From Mucilaginibacter kameinonensis (GTDB lineage Bacteria > Bacteroidota > Bacteroidia > Sphingobacteriales > Sphingobacteriaceae): DNA of 64,000 nucleotides. A program made the translations under genes and the position numbers. The stretch is from assembly GCF_003675385.1 (NCBI RefSeq), contig NZ_RCWZ01000002.1:1-64000 (forward strand), given 5' to 3'. The notes under the pieces were generated by a model. That model saw nothing but the letters and a program-made list of their open reading frames with translations, was not told the origin of the DNA and made no database searches. Of this stretch, positions 9,118 to 20,481 are shown in pieces (positions within the stretch are counted from its first letter, which is position 1; every line of letters begins with the position of its first letter).

Positions 9118-10434
9118 ATGAAAAAAATTTGTCTGTTTATATTAGTTACCTGTTTTGCAGGGAAATTGTTTGCACAAACCCCGCCTGCTAATTATGCAAC
9201 GGCTTTAAATAAGTTTAAGCAGTTATACAACAACAATCAGCCCGACAGTATTTACAGTCTGTTTGGCCCCGAGATGATGAAGGCGCTTTCACAAGCCGAC
9301 TTCAAAAGCACTACCGCGCAGTTAAAAACGCAGTTAGGCTCGCTGTTGCAGGCCGATCTTGAAAGCTATGAAACTCCTATAGCGCACTATAAAGCTACAT
9401 TTCAAAAAGCTGTTTTTTTATTAAACATCTCGTTAAATGCCGATAATAAATTTACAGGTCTTTCATTAACACCATACAAGGCAGAAAATACTGCTGCGGC
9501 CTCAACTCCGGCAGCAAGTACAACTTTAGCAACCGACCCTTCTTTAGTAGAGTCACCGGTTACAGTTAAAACTTTGCTGGGTTCAATATCAGGAACCTTA
9601 GCTATGCCAAAGGATGCTAACGGAAAAGTACCATTGGTATTGATCATTGCAGGCTCAGGTCCTACGGATAGGGACGGCAACAGTCCTAAATTGGGCCTTT
9701 ATGCCAATGTTTATAAAATGATTGCTAACGAGTTGGGCAAAAAGGGTATAGCATCATTACGTTATGATAAACGTTTGGTTGGGAAAAGCACCACTTCAAT
9801 CAAAGAAAACGAGATCAGGTTTGAAGATTATGTGGAGGATGCTGCCGCATTGCTTAATATGTTTACTGCCGATGAAAGATTTTCGAGGGTGATTATACTC
9901 GGGCACAGCGAAGGCTCATTGGTGGGTATGATGGCTGCTTATGATGAGCCTATAAAAGGCTTTATATCAGTAGCCGGTGCAGGCGATTCGGCCGATAAGA
10001 TCCTGACCGAGCAAATGAAATCACAGCCAGCGTTTATATCAGATGGCTTTAACCGGATGCTTGATAGTTTGAAACGCGGTAAAACAACTGACAATATCGA
10101 CCCTGCACTGTACTTTATTGCCAGGCCAAGTATCCAGAAATACCTGATGTCATGGTTCAGGTATAACCCGCAGCGCGAGATCAGGAAAGTGAAAGCACCT
10201 ATATTGATCATACAGGGAACAACCGATTTACAGGTAACTGTTGGCGATGCCGAGAAGCTAAAAAAAGCAAAATCAGATGCCATACTTGATATTATCCCTA
10301 ACATGAACCATGTGCTGAAAGAAGCCCCAGCAGATAAGGAAAAGAATAAGGCTACCTACAATGAGCCCGACCTTCCGCTGAAACCGGAGTTTGTTACGGC
10401 GATAACTAATTTTGTGTTGAAAACAACGAGATAA
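9118..10434 (+). CDS. Secreted alpha/beta hydrolase with DUF3887-like N-terminal domain
   Basis: 438 residues with a signal peptide (MKKICLFILVTCFAGKLFAQ). Residues about 25-115 resemble DUF3887, a small NTF2-like domain often fused to hydrolases. The rest is an alpha/beta hydrolase. Visible catalytic residues are Ser264 in GHSEG, Asp370 in GTTDLQV and His398 in NMNHVLK, with an oxyanion region IIAGSGPTDRDG. Such proteins hydrolyse esters or acyl bonds in the periplasm or outside the cell; the substrate is unknown. It is divergent from the receptor at 6387-8831 and stands alone. Confidence 0.85.
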   Translation: MKKICLFILVTCFAGKLFAQTPPANYATALNKFKQLYNNNQPDSIYSLFGPEMMKALSQADFKSTTAQLKTQLGSLLQADLESYETPIAHYKATFQKAVFLLNISLNADNKFTGLSLTPYKAENTAAASTPAASTTLATDPSLVESPVTVKTLLGSISGTLAMPKDANGKVPLVLIIAGSGPTDRDGNSPKLGLYANVYKMIANELGKKGIASLRYDKRLVGKSTTSIKENEIRFEDYVEDAAALLNMFTADERFSRVIILGHSEGSLVGMMAAYDEPIKGFISVAGAGDSADKILTEQMKSQPAFISDGFNRMLDSLKRGKTTDNIDPALYFIARPSIQKYLMSWFRYNPQREIRKVKAPILIIQGTTDLQVTVGDAEKLKKAKSDAILDIIPNMNHVLKEAPADKEKNKATYNEPDLPLKPEFVTAITNFVLKTTR

Positions 10435-10449
10435 TATACAAAAAACCAT

Positions 10450-10531
10450 GTCATTGCGAGCGAAGCGTGGCAACCGCACGGAGGCATATTCGCCCTGTAA
10501 AGCATGCGATTGCTTCGTTCCTCGCAATGAC
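10450..10531. repeat. REP-like palindrome, GTCATTGCGAG family
   Basis: Arms GTCATTGCGAG (10450) and CTCGCAATGAC (ending 10531) face each other around a centre that includes GATTGCTTCG. It lies between two convergent genes. Other members are at 20641, 25988, 27646, 28127, 29045 and 32146. The RNA would form a stable hairpin and may end transcription. Confidence 0.85.
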
Positions 10532-10545
10532 ACGATAATAATTTC

Positions 10546-11016
10546 TTACCAAGCTCCCAATAACCTCCTGATCACAATGATCTCGGCAATATGATATGCG
10601 TTATGATCTGCCGCCTGTAATGCCTCACGAAGGATAGTTTGCCCATCGCCATGAGGGATTTTTCCATAGATATCCCCGGTTTTGACCAATTCAATTAGTT
10701 CATTCAGGTCGTCGTCAATTTGTTTTAGGCTGTTATTCCAGGTTTGGTCATCTTGTGGCTCAAGTTCTTTTGGCCAGTAAGCCTCCGGCCATTTTGGTGA
10801 TTGATGATTTCCATCCTTACTAAACTCCAGCATATCCCATTGCGCTATCCTGATATGTTCAACCAGTTGCCATATGGTATAAGGGAGCTTGTCAACCTTA
10901 GCGCCGCGAAGTTGTACCGGCAAACCGTCAACTGCTTTTTTAAAATCGGCATGGGCGTTGCCGCCTTGCAGTAAATGGATGATTTCGTCAACTAAAATCT
11001 TGTGTTCATTATTCAT
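10546..11016 (-). CDS. DinB family protein
   Basis: 156 residues with the four-helix DinB/YfiT pattern. Likely metal-binding His residues are in LVEHIRIAQ (near 54) and in AADHNAYHIAEI (near 136-140). Most members are putative metal-dependent thiol transferases or hydrolases without known substrates. It is cytosolic and single-gene, convergent with the hydrolase gene. A second, distant DinB member is at 45289-45735. Confidence 0.85.
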   Translation of the reverse strand: MNNEHKILVDEIIHLLQGGNAHADFKKAVDGLPVQLRGAKVDKLPYTIWQLVEHIRIAQWDMLEFSKDGNHQSPKWPEAYWPKELEPQDDQTWNNSLKQIDDDLNELIELVKTGDIYGKIPHGDGQTILREALQAADHNAYHIAEIIVIRRLLGAW

Positions 11017-11090
11017 AGGTCAATCAAATGTTTGATAAAGTAACAAATTCGTCGCCGGTTTGATTTATTTGGCTTAAATGTTTTAAGTTT

Positions 11091-12899
11091 ATGCTTCATT
11101 GTAAAACCCCATCAGTTGTGATCAGAAATATATTCTTAAAATTAACACTCGCCGTTGTTTTATTTATGGTAGCCTTTACCGGTTGTAAAAAAGAGGGGGG
11201 AAGCGGTACCGGTCCGCTTTTGGGTAAGGATGATGCTGCTTTTCTGAAATATGAGAATACATTTCTGGATAATTTCTGGAAGCTAAACCCCGATTGGGCA
11301 ACATCGGCAGGATATCATAAATATGATAGTTTGATGGTGATCCCTAACGATCAAAGCCGTGATAAGCTGGTAACCTTCGCCAAATATCAGGTAGATTCGT
11401 TAAGCCGCTTTGAAGTAAATACCCTGTCAGAAGCTAATAAAATAGATTATAAGATCCTTCAAAACCAGCTTGAATATGTGCAATGGCAGGTACGCCAGTT
11501 AAAACAATACGAGTGGGACCCATCATCATACAATGTTATTGGCACCTTTGCTTACATTTTGAATGAGCATTACGAGCCATTGACTAAACGCCTGCGCCAT
11601 TTTTATCAGCGCATGTCATTCATTCCGCAGTATTACAAGGAAGCCGAAAAACAGATCAAGAACCCGGTAGTGGAGCTTACCAGCCTGGCTATTGAGCAAA
11701 ATCTGGGCGGCATGGATGTAATAGGAAAAGATTTTGCCGATTCGCTCAAGAAAACTAATATCCCTAAAGCCGAACAAAAATTAATGACCGACAGGGCCGC
11801 CCAAAGCGTTGTTGCCATTAAAGCTTATGCCGATTGGTTGAAGGCGCTGAAGAACGATCATCCGAGAAGTTTCAGGTTGGGTAAAGATCTGTATGAGGAT
11901 AAGTTTAAATACGAGATTGTTGCATCTAACACTGCCGATAAAATTTACAACGCTGCGGTTGAACGTAAGAAATTCATTCACCGCGAAATGGGTAAGATCA
12001 GCAAGCAACTTTGGCCAAAATACTTTGGTAAGCAAGCTGCACCTGCCGATAGTTTGCTGATGATAAGCCAGCTGATAGACACGATATCGACCAAACATGT
12101 TAAGCCTGAAGATTTTCAATCGTCAATTGAGCAAATTATACCTAAGCTTAACGCCTTTGTAAAATCTAAAGACTTGTTAACACTTGATCCGTCAAAACCA
12201 TTGATCATTCGTAAAGAGCCAGGGTATATGGCCGGTGTAGCAGGTGCATCTATGAGCGGGCCTGGTCCGTATGATAAAAATGGTAACTCATACTACAACG
12301 TAGGCAGTCTTTCTGGCTGGAGCAAGGAAAAAGCCGAAAGTTACCTGCGCGAGTACAATAACTATATTTTACAGATCCTGAGCATTCACGAGGCTGTGCC
12401 GGGGCACTATATACAGGGTGTATATTCAAACAAAGCGCCAAGCATCATCAAAGCAGTATTTGGTAATGGCGCCATGGCCGAAGGCTGGGCGGTATATACC
12501 GAACAAATGATGCTGGAAAATGGCTTTGGTAACAACGAGCCCGAAATGATGCTGATGTGGTACAAATGGAACTTACGCTCGGTATGCAATGCCATATTGG
12601 ATTATAGTGTACACAGCGGCAGTATGACCAAAGATGAGGCTATTAAATTATTAACCCGCGAGGCATTTCAACAACAAGCCGAGGCCGATGGCAAATGGAA
12701 GCGTGTTAGCGTAACCAGTGTGCAACTTACCAGCTATTATACCGGTTATAAAGAGATTGTTGATTTAAGGGATGCCTATAAAGTAAAAATGGGCGATAAA
12801 TATAAACTGAAAGAGTTTAACGAAAAGTTTTTGAGCTACGGCAGTGCCCCGGTTAAGTTTATACGCGAAGCCATGCTGGCCAAAACCAGCGGAAATTAA
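11091..12899 (+). CDS. DUF885 family lipoprotein, putative metallopeptidase
   Basis: 602 residues. The N terminus has a hydrophobic stretch ending in a lipobox (VAFTGC), so it is probably lipid-anchored. The body matches DUF885. The metal-site motif HEAVPGH is at residues 433-439, followed by a downstream acidic segment (EGWAVYTEQM) that is expected to complete the site. The family is regarded as metallopeptidase-like; the substrate is unknown. The start is an ATG (MLHCKTPSV), though an internal start nearer the hydrophobic stretch is possible. It is followed by a nested hairpin. Confidence 0.87.
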   Translation: MLHCKTPSVVIRNIFLKLTLAVVLFMVAFTGCKKEGGSGTGPLLGKDDAAFLKYENTFLDNFWKLNPDWATSAGYHKYDSLMVIPNDQSRDKLVTFAKYQVDSLSRFEVNTLSEANKIDYKILQNQLEYVQWQVRQLKQYEWDPSSYNVIGTFAYILNEHYEPLTKRLRHFYQRMSFIPQYYKEAEKQIKNPVVELTSLAIEQNLGGMDVIGKDFADSLKKTNIPKAEQKLMTDRAAQSVVAIKAYADWLKALKNDHPRSFRLGKDLYEDKFKYEIVASNTADKIYNAAVERKKFIHREMGKISKQLWPKYFGKQAAPADSLLMISQLIDTISTKHVKPEDFQSSIEQIIPKLNAFVKSKDLLTLDPSKPLIIRKEPGYMAGVAGASMSGPGPYDKNGNSYYNVGSLSGWSKEKAESYLREYNNYILQILSIHEAVPGHYIQGVYSNKAPSIIKAVFGNGAMAEGWAVYTEQMMLENGFGNNEPEMMLMWYKWNLRSVCNAILDYSVHSGSMTKDEAIKLLTREAFQQQAEADGKWKRVSVTSVQLTSYYTGYKEIVDLRDAYKVKMGDKYKLKEFNEKFLSYGSAPVKFIREAMLAKTSGN

Positions 12900-12966
12900 T
12901 TGATAGTCCATAGGTTTAAACTCATGGACTATGAAACCATGAGTTTATTCCCTGATGAACTATCAA
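12900..12966. repeat. Nested inverted repeats after the DUF885 gene
   Basis: An outer pair TTGATAGT/ACTATCAA (12900-12907 and 12959-12966) encloses an inner pair AAACTCATGG/CCATGAGTTT (12918-12927 and 12937-12946). The words ATAGTCCAT and ATGGACTAT also mirror each other. It starts directly after the stop codon and may end transcription of the DUF885 gene, although it lacks a clear T tract. Confidence 0.7.
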
Positions 12967-12984
12967 AATCTTTTTATTAACAGC

Positions 12985-13227
12985 TTAGGCGTAATGATTT
13001 TTTATGTGATGCTCAAGCTGAGTCATCACGTTTTTCTTCAGCTTACCCTTGTAACATGTGCAGCATCCCTCGTTAAGGTTAAGCTCGGCAATTGTTTTAC
13101 CCTGGTACACCACACGGAAATTACCGGCTTCATTGGGTAAAATGGCCAAAATACGTTCATCTTCTCCCGAAAAATTGATAAGCACATGAAACTGGTGCTG
13201 TGGCATAAATGCTATCTGCTGTAACAT
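12985..13227 (-). CDS. Small hypothetical protein
   Basis: 80 residues, not assigned to a family. The sequence looks like a real small soluble protein: it has alternating hydrophobic strands (FHVLINF, RILAILP, FRVVYQGKTIAELNL), a Cys pair in EGCCTCYKG and a basic C-terminal helix. A purine-rich AGGAGAGG lies seven bases before the ATG, an unusually good ribosome site for this phylum. The reading frame on the opposite strand over the same DNA is shorter and less protein-like. No partner gene is evident. Confidence 0.65.
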   Translation of the reverse strand: MLQQIAFMPQHQFHVLINFSGEDERILAILPNEAGNFRVVYQGKTIAELNLNEGCCTCYKGKLKKNVMTQLEHHIKNHYA

Positions 13228-13381
13228 AAAACCTCTCCTTCGTAAAATTAGGTGTGTGAAAAAAAATAAAGAGTTGAGCGTAGTATAAAGTTAACGAATT
13301 TGTTTTTAATTAATTGTTAGGAATTTTCAGTTTTTTGCGAGATATATTATAATATATTTAGCGCTTACATCTTTGCATACT

Positions 13382-14299
13382 ATGAAGAAGATTTTGTTGG
13401 CTGGCGCGCTGGCTATGATGGCATTTGCAGGTTATGCCCAAAAGGTAAAACCGGCACTGAAACTGGTTAAAGGAAACACCTATTACCTGTCAACCCTGGC
13501 ACATTCGGTTGTAAAGCAAACTATAAACGGGCAGCTTAACAATATTGATATGACCATTGAAGGCAAAATGTCATTCAAGGTGCTTAATGTTGATTCGTTG
13601 TATTACATGGAGGTTAATTACACCAAAGTAGGTATGAATATGCAGTTACCTAACGGTAATGTAGCTTTTAGTTCTGACGATAAGGATACCACCAATATTA
13701 TGGCGCGGATCATGGCAGGCATAACCAATAAGCCGTTTACCGCCACGTTAAGCAAAAGCGGCAGGATCAGGTCGATTGAGAATGCCGAGAATATGATCAC
13801 ATCCATGATAGATGGTTTTAAAGAAGTTCCGGCTGATAAGAAGGGGCAATTAAAAACTCAGCTAAGCCAGTCATTTGGTTCCGGCGCGCTTAAAAGCAAT
13901 CTGGAAATGGCTATGTCCGTCCTTCCGGAGGTATCGGTTGTTAAAAACGATAAGTGGACAATAAAAAATAACCTGCAGGGGGCCATGAGTGCCAAAATGG
14001 TTTCGGTTTATCAACTGATGGATATTACGCCGCAAAGCTTTGTAATTCATGGCAACGCCACTATCGAAACCGATAATACCGCCGGTTACAAAACAGTTGG
14101 AAACTTACCTATGAAATACAACATGAAAGGAACTATGGTATCAGATGTTGTTGTTGATAAAGCTACCGGTTGGATCTCAAGCTCAAAGGTTAAACAAAAC
14201 ATTGATGGCGCGGTAGAAATAAAGGATAGCCCGCAGGTGCCGGGCGGTGTAACTTTCCCCATGAGTGTGGTAAGCGAAACTTCAACTACAAATCATTAA
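13382..14299 (+). CDS. Secreted protein, DUF6263-like
   Basis: 305 residues with a signal peptide (MKKILLAGALAMMAFAGYAQ). The body has long beta-rich segments on the pattern LKLVKGNTYY, IEGKMSFKVL and FTATLSKSGRI, which I associate with DUF6263, periplasmic or surface proteins of unknown role in Bacteroidota. The start is ATG 13382; an upstream TTG at 13373 is in frame but unneeded. It ends just before a bidirectional terminator shared with the 14347-14697 gene. Confidence 0.75.
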   Translation: MKKILLAGALAMMAFAGYAQKVKPALKLVKGNTYYLSTLAHSVVKQTINGQLNNIDMTIEGKMSFKVLNVDSLYYMEVNYTKVGMNMQLPNGNVAFSSDDKDTTNIMARIMAGITNKPFTATLSKSGRIRSIENAENMITSMIDGFKEVPADKKGQLKTQLSQSFGSGALKSNLEMAMSVLPEVSVVKNDKWTIKNNLQGAMSAKMVSVYQLMDITPQSFVIHGNATIETDNTAGYKTVGNLPMKYNMKGTMVSDVVVDKATGWISSSKVKQNIDGAVEIKDSPQVPGGVTFPMSVVSETSTTNH

Positions 14300-14314
14300 T
14301 TAAACATATAAAAA

Positions 14315-14345
14315 AAATCCCTGCCGAAACCGACAGGGATTTTTT
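14315..14345. terminator. Bidirectional intrinsic terminator
   Basis: The inverted repeat AAATCCCTG (14315-14323) and CAGGGATTT (14334-14342) has a 10-base loop, with an A run on one side and a T run on the other. It sits between the convergent 13382-14299 and 14347-14697 genes and suits both. Confidence 0.9.
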
Positions 14346-14346
14346 A

Positions 14347-14697
14347 TTATTTTCCGGGATTATAGATCCAAACACCTTCCAGGTAAAGCTTATACCGGGT
14401 GGGTTGAAATTCGCCATAGGCAAAAACAATTATCGCGTCTTCCCTTTTTGCGTAATAAAGCCTGAGCCTATCGCTGCCCTGGTAAAGGTTAAGGAAGCCA
14501 CCGGGGGTAAAGCCGGCTGTTTTTATTATGGTATCGAAATCACCAGGGGTAAGTATCTTTTGCAGATCTTCAAAATTGTTATTGGCAAAATCACTGAACT
14601 TTATGTTTCTGGCTGGTAGACTGAAAGATTTAAGCACCGCCTCTTCTTCATCTCCATCAAATAATAATGATTTTGTTACTTCATATTTTGTGATCAT
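14347..14697 (-). CDS. Hypothetical protein, candidate immunity protein for the TNT-like enzyme
   Basis: 116 residues, no signal peptide, cytosolic, rich in acidic and aromatic residues (DGDEEEA at 14-20; LRLYYAKRED at 78-87). I do not recognise a family. It starts 19 bases after the stop of the TNT-like gene and ends at a terminator, so the two form a two-gene unit with the enzyme first. A small soluble protein straight after a TNT domain gene is the usual position of an immunity protein, which would block the NAD glycohydrolase in the cytosol. That role is inferred from position only. Confidence 0.72.
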   Translation of the reverse strand: MITKYEVTKSLLFDGDEEEAVLKSFSLPARNIKFSDFANNNFEDLQKILTPGDFDTIIKTAGFTPGGFLNLYQGSDRLRLYYAKREDAIIVFAYGEFQPTRYKLYLEGVWIYNPGK

Positions 14698-14716
14698 ATT
14701 TTAATATATATCGTTT

Positions 14717-15313
14717 TTACTGTTTTACTTCTTCAATGAAACCACCGGCCTTAAGGTCATTAACAGTGGCTGGTACTTCATACTGGGTGCCTAAGCCTGG
14801 TTTGCCAAACCATGGGATGATTTTGCCTTCCCTTACTTTGGCTATCGGTTTCAGGATCTTATAAATTTTGTAAGGTTTGCTCAGGGTGTTATCCGGCAAA
14901 GCACGCATGGGGAAAGGTACACCTTTTGGCGATACAAAGGTGCCTTTATCCTGAAAAGCGCCTGCATCATCTGTGTAGCCACCGTAACGGTCAATCAGCA
15001 CACCTTTTTTAAGGGTAATAATGATCAGGTTTACGGCGCCTCGGTTTGGGGGCCAACCGCCGTTAAGGTTGTTCCTGGTGAAGAATTTTTCAAGGTCATC
15101 CCATTTCTCTGTTTTGAAGAACACCCAGGCCGAATCGGCAAGTGGTTTTTTTGTGCTGTCGGCGAAATCGGCTACGGAGCTTTTAAAATCTTCGTAGGTA
15201 ACTCCGCGTACCGGTAAGTGGTGCGCCTTTGCAGGATGATGTGGTTTGGTTTGCGCTGCCGCCAAAAAAGGCATCAGCATTACGGATAGGATCAGCAGTT
15301 TAAGTGTTTTCAT
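14717..15313 (-). CDS. Secreted TNT-domain protein, putative NAD+ glycohydrolase
   Basis: 198 residues. A Sec signal peptide (1-20, cut near AAA|QT) and a short His/Pro-rich linker lead into a domain matching the tuberculosis necrotizing toxin (TNT) family: GWPPNRGA (86-93), IDRYGG (107-112), FVSPKG (126-131), MRALP (136-140), YKIYKILKP (148-156) and PWFGKPGLGTQY (167-178). The Gln in GTQY and the Arg in DRYG match positions needed for NAD+ cleavage in known members. TNT enzymes destroy NAD+, killing target cells. Here the domain is free-standing rather than the tip of a large delivery protein. It is divergent from ligA and followed by a candidate immunity gene. Activity and target are inferred. 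Confidence 0.8.
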   Translation of the reverse strand: MKTLKLLILSVMLMPFLAAAQTKPHHPAKAHHLPVRGVTYEDFKSSVADFADSTKKPLADSAWVFFKTEKWDDLEKFFTRNNLNGGWPPNRGAVNLIIITLKKGVLIDRYGGYTDDAGAFQDKGTFVSPKGVPFPMRALPDNTLSKPYKIYKILKPIAKVREGKIIPWFGKPGLGTQYEVPATVNDLKAGGFIEEVKQ

Positions 15314-15439
15314 TCGATGTAGTTTTTTGTTCGATAAAACTACATTACCCGGTGCTTTTATGAAAGGGTATTTATGTATTTATTTTATTCATATTATATG
15401 CCATATCATATATACAGTCGTTACTGTTGCCGGGTGTAG

Positions 15440-17587
<2,148 letters not shown>

Positions 17588-17716
17588 CATATTTGGTTTG
17601 TTCATTTTATTCATTGAGATGATTTTTTTATTTTTTTTACTCAAAAATTACGTAATTTGTAGTACCCAAAGGGCTCCCCATAATTAATTAAACGTACTAT
17701 GTCCGAATAATTTGCT

Positions 17717-17947
17717 ATGGATAAATTTATACAGATACAGCCGAATATTTTTTGTGAACCGTGTAAGGATTGTGGTGAAAGGCCAGTAATACAACAGGTT
17801 AAAGGGAAGTTTGTAGTGAGATGCCCTAAAAATAAATCACACTACCAAACAAAGTCAGGTTTGGTTGATATCAACGACTGGAACCTTAAAAATAAACAGC
17901 ATCCGCCGCTTGGCAATAAAGAAACTTCAAAGAAAAAGGCATCCTAA
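17717..17947 (+). CDS. Small Cys-rich protein, possible zinc ribbon
   Basis: 76 residues, family not recognised. Cys13, Cys16, Cys19 (CEPCKDC) and Cys36 (VRCPKNKSH), with a nearby His, could bind one zinc ion. The C terminus is basic and Ser/Lys-rich (SKKKAS). It is cytosolic and stands alone between ligA and the DUF5686 gene. Its stop codon is the loop of a strong terminator, which supports this as a real gene end. Confidence 0.7.
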   Translation: MDKFIQIQPNIFCEPCKDCGERPVIQQVKGKFVVRCPKNKSHYQTKSGLVDINDWNLKNKQHPPLGNKETSKKKAS

Positions 17948-17961
17948 CCGGGTGCCTTTTT
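17933..17961 (+). terminator. Intrinsic terminator overlapping the stop codon of the Cys-rich gene
   Basis: GGCATCC (17938-17944) pairs with GGGTGCC (17950-17956), extended by AAAAA/TTTTT. The loop TAACC contains the TAA stop codon. Confidence 0.88.
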
Positions 17962-18030
17962 ACATTATTTAACAATTTGGGGCTGTAACAATCAATTAAT
18001 AAACTTCATCTTAGCATAAACATCTGCTAA

Positions 18031-20481
18031 ATGAAGCAAGCCCTAATCGCGCTATTTTTACTTCTTAATTTTTCCTCATACGCCCAGCAATTCAGCATTA
18101 GCGGTAAAATAACCGGCGACGACGGTAAGCCCATTCCTTTCGCTTCTGTATTTATAAAAAATACCACTACCGGCGTATCTGCCAATAGTGAGGGAACGTA
18201 CTTGTTGCGTTTAAATGGCGGCAGGCAAGAGATCCAATACAAGGCGGTAGGTTATGCCCAGCAAAGTAAGATTATTGACCTTGCTGCCAACCAGGTGATC
18301 AATATCAGCCTGCAAACAGAAACCTACCAGCTTAATAATGTTACCGTACATGCCGGGGGCGAAGACCCTGCCTATGCCATTATGCGTAAAGCTATTAAAA
18401 AGCGCAAAACCTACCTTAACGAAGTAAAGGCTTACACCTGCGATATCTACATTAAAGGCCTGCAAAAGCTGCTGGCAGCGCCTAAAACCTTTATGGGTTT
18501 TGATGTGCAAAAGGCTACTAACGAGGCCGGGCTTGATTCAAACCGCCGCGGGATAGTTTATCTTTCCGAATCAGAATCAAAATACAGTTTTATCAGGCCC
18601 GATAAGGTTCATGAGGAGCAGGTATCCTCAAAGGTGTCGGGCCGTAACAGGGCGTTCAGCTTTAACCGGGCGTCGGATATGGCGGTTAACTTTTACCAGA
18701 ACTATGAAACCTGGCAGGGCATGAGCAACCGCCCGCTGGTATCGCCTGTTGCCGATAATGCCATGTTTTATTATAACTACAAATACATAGGTACTTCGGT
18801 AGAAAACGGCGAAACCATCAACAAAATTGAAGTGATCCCCAAACGGGCGCACGACCCATGTTTTGAAGGGGTTATTTATATTTTGGATGATAGCTGGCGT
18901 ATTTATGGCCTGCAGCTTTACATCACCAAAAAGGCTAACATCAATTTTGTTGATACCCTTAAAGTTAATCAGCAGTTTTTCCCGGTGAACGACAAGGTAT
19001 GGATGACATCATCCATTAAGTTTGAATTTACAGGAGGCTTGTTTGGTTTTAAACTGGGCGGCTATTTTATCTCGATCTATAAAAACTACAACCTTGATCC
19101 TGATTTAAACAAATCCGATTTTAACGAGGTACTCCGGATTACCAAAGGCATCAGCAAAGATACCGCCTACTGGAGCCAGGCTCGACCAATTCCGCTTACT
19201 GCCGAAGAGGTTACCGATTATACCAATAAAGATAAACTCGCAAAAAAACGCGAATCGAAAGAATACCTCGACTCGCTGGATAAAGCCAATAATAAATTTA
19301 AGCCGGTAAACCTGCTCTTTACAGGTATCAATACCCGCAACCGCTATAAAAAAGAATATTTTCATTACGATCCCATCATCGGGTCCCTGCTTTATAACAC
19401 AGTAGAAGGTTGGGCCATTGATTACGGAGCATCGTACAGTAAGCTGATAGATACGGTTAATAACCGCTATTTTATGCTGAACGGTAAGGTGCGTTATGGT
19501 TTCGCCAATCATTTGCTAAACGGATCGGCAGGTGTGGCTATCCCGGTTATGCAGCGGTTTACGCTGGGTTTAAGCGGAGGATCGGATGTAGTTGACCTGA
19601 ATAATCTGGCCCCGATGTCGACTTTTGTGAATACGGTTCATAGCCTGCTTTCACAGCAAAACTTTAAGAAACTATATCAAAAGCAATTTGCATTGGCATC
19701 GCTTTCGGGCAGGGTAACCGGTGGTTTGCGCGGTAGCGCTTCGGTTGAATGGGCTAACCGCAAAGCTTTGTTAAACACGGCTTCGTTCAGTGTTTTTGAT
19801 CCGCACTCGCACCAGTTTGATTCAAATAACCCGTTTGATCCTAATCATAATACGCTCTTGTTTCCCGAAAACCAGTCGTTCACGGTAAACCTGCAGGCCA
19901 GTTATGATTTCAGCAACCGATATGAAACCTACCCGTCGGGCAGGCGTTACCTGCCATCAAAATATCCAACCATCAGCGTAAATTATACCAAAGGCATCAG
20001 CAATGTGTTAGGCTCGGATGTTAACTATGATAAGATCAGCGCGGATATCTCCAAATCAGATATCAGTATGGGCTTTTATGGCAGCAGCTCGTTCTTTATT
20101 GGTGCCGGTAAGTTTTTGAATACCAAAAGCGTATTCTTTCCCGATTATTTTCACTTTGCAGGTAACGAGGTGCTTTCATACAAACCAAGGCTAAACCGCT
20201 TCCTGATGCTGGATTATTACGATTTCAGTACTCCGGATAAATACATAGAAGGGCACTTTGAGCATAACTTTTCCGGCTTTATTACCAATAAGCTCCCGCT
20301 CATCCGCAAGTTTAAACTCCAGGAGATCATCGACGTGAATTACCTGTACACGCCTACACTTAAAAACTACACCGAGCTCGGTTTCGGTTTGCAATACCTT
20401 AATATCCGGTTGATGTATGGTGTATCCTATAATGGCGGCACCGAGGCAAAATCGGCGATAAGGTTGGGGATAAGTCTTTGA
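18031..20481 (+). CDS. Carboxypeptidase-regulatory-like/DUF5686 outer membrane protein
   Basis: 816 residues with a signal peptide (MKQALIALFLLLNFSSYAQ). Residues about 22-110 form a carboxypeptidase-regulatory-like beta sandwich (FSISGKITGDDGKPIPFASV). The rest matches DUF5686, with a periplasmic part (YAIMRKAIKKRKTYL onward) and a C-terminal barrel ending in a typical final strand (SAIRLGISL). The family is widespread in Bacteroidota outer membranes and of unknown function. It is monocistronic and followed by word-type repeats. Confidence 0.88.
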   Translation: MKQALIALFLLLNFSSYAQQFSISGKITGDDGKPIPFASVFIKNTTTGVSANSEGTYLLRLNGGRQEIQYKAVGYAQQSKIIDLAANQVINISLQTETYQLNNVTVHAGGEDPAYAIMRKAIKKRKTYLNEVKAYTCDIYIKGLQKLLAAPKTFMGFDVQKATNEAGLDSNRRGIVYLSESESKYSFIRPDKVHEEQVSSKVSGRNRAFSFNRASDMAVNFYQNYETWQGMSNRPLVSPVADNAMFYYNYKYIGTSVENGETINKIEVIPKRAHDPCFEGVIYILDDSWRIYGLQLYITKKANINFVDTLKVNQQFFPVNDKVWMTSSIKFEFTGGLFGFKLGGYFISIYKNYNLDPDLNKSDFNEVLRITKGISKDTAYWSQARPIPLTAEEVTDYTNKDKLAKKRESKEYLDSLDKANNKFKPVNLLFTGINTRNRYKKEYFHYDPIIGSLLYNTVEGWAIDYGASYSKLIDTVNNRYFMLNGKVRYGFANHLLNGSAGVAIPVMQRFTLGLSGGSDVVDLNNLAPMSTFVNTVHSLLSQQNFKKLYQKQFALASLSGRVTGGLRGSASVEWANRKALLNTASFSVFDPHSHQFDSNNPFDPNHNTLLFPENQSFTVNLQASYDFSNRYETYPSGRRYLPSKYPTISVNYTKGISNVLGSDVNYDKISADISKSDISMGFYGSSSFFIGAGKFLNTKSVFFPDYFHFAGNEVLSYKPRLNRFLMLDYYDFSTPDKYIEGHFEHNFSGFITNKLPLIRKFKLQEIIDVNYLYTPTLKNYTELGFGLQYLNIRLMYGVSYNGGTEAKSAIRLGISL

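Noticed and set aside
12955..13140. Plus-strand frame of 61 codons opposite the 80-residue minus-strand gene
   Set aside because: It starts inside the nested hairpin, has no protein-like pattern, and the minus-strand gene over the same bases has a good ribosome site and a plausible sequence.
14347..15313. Reading the two-gene unit as a classical type II toxin-antitoxin
   Set aside because: The first protein carries a Sec signal peptide and an NADase-type domain, so an exported effector with immunity fits better than an intracellular toxin-antitoxin pair.
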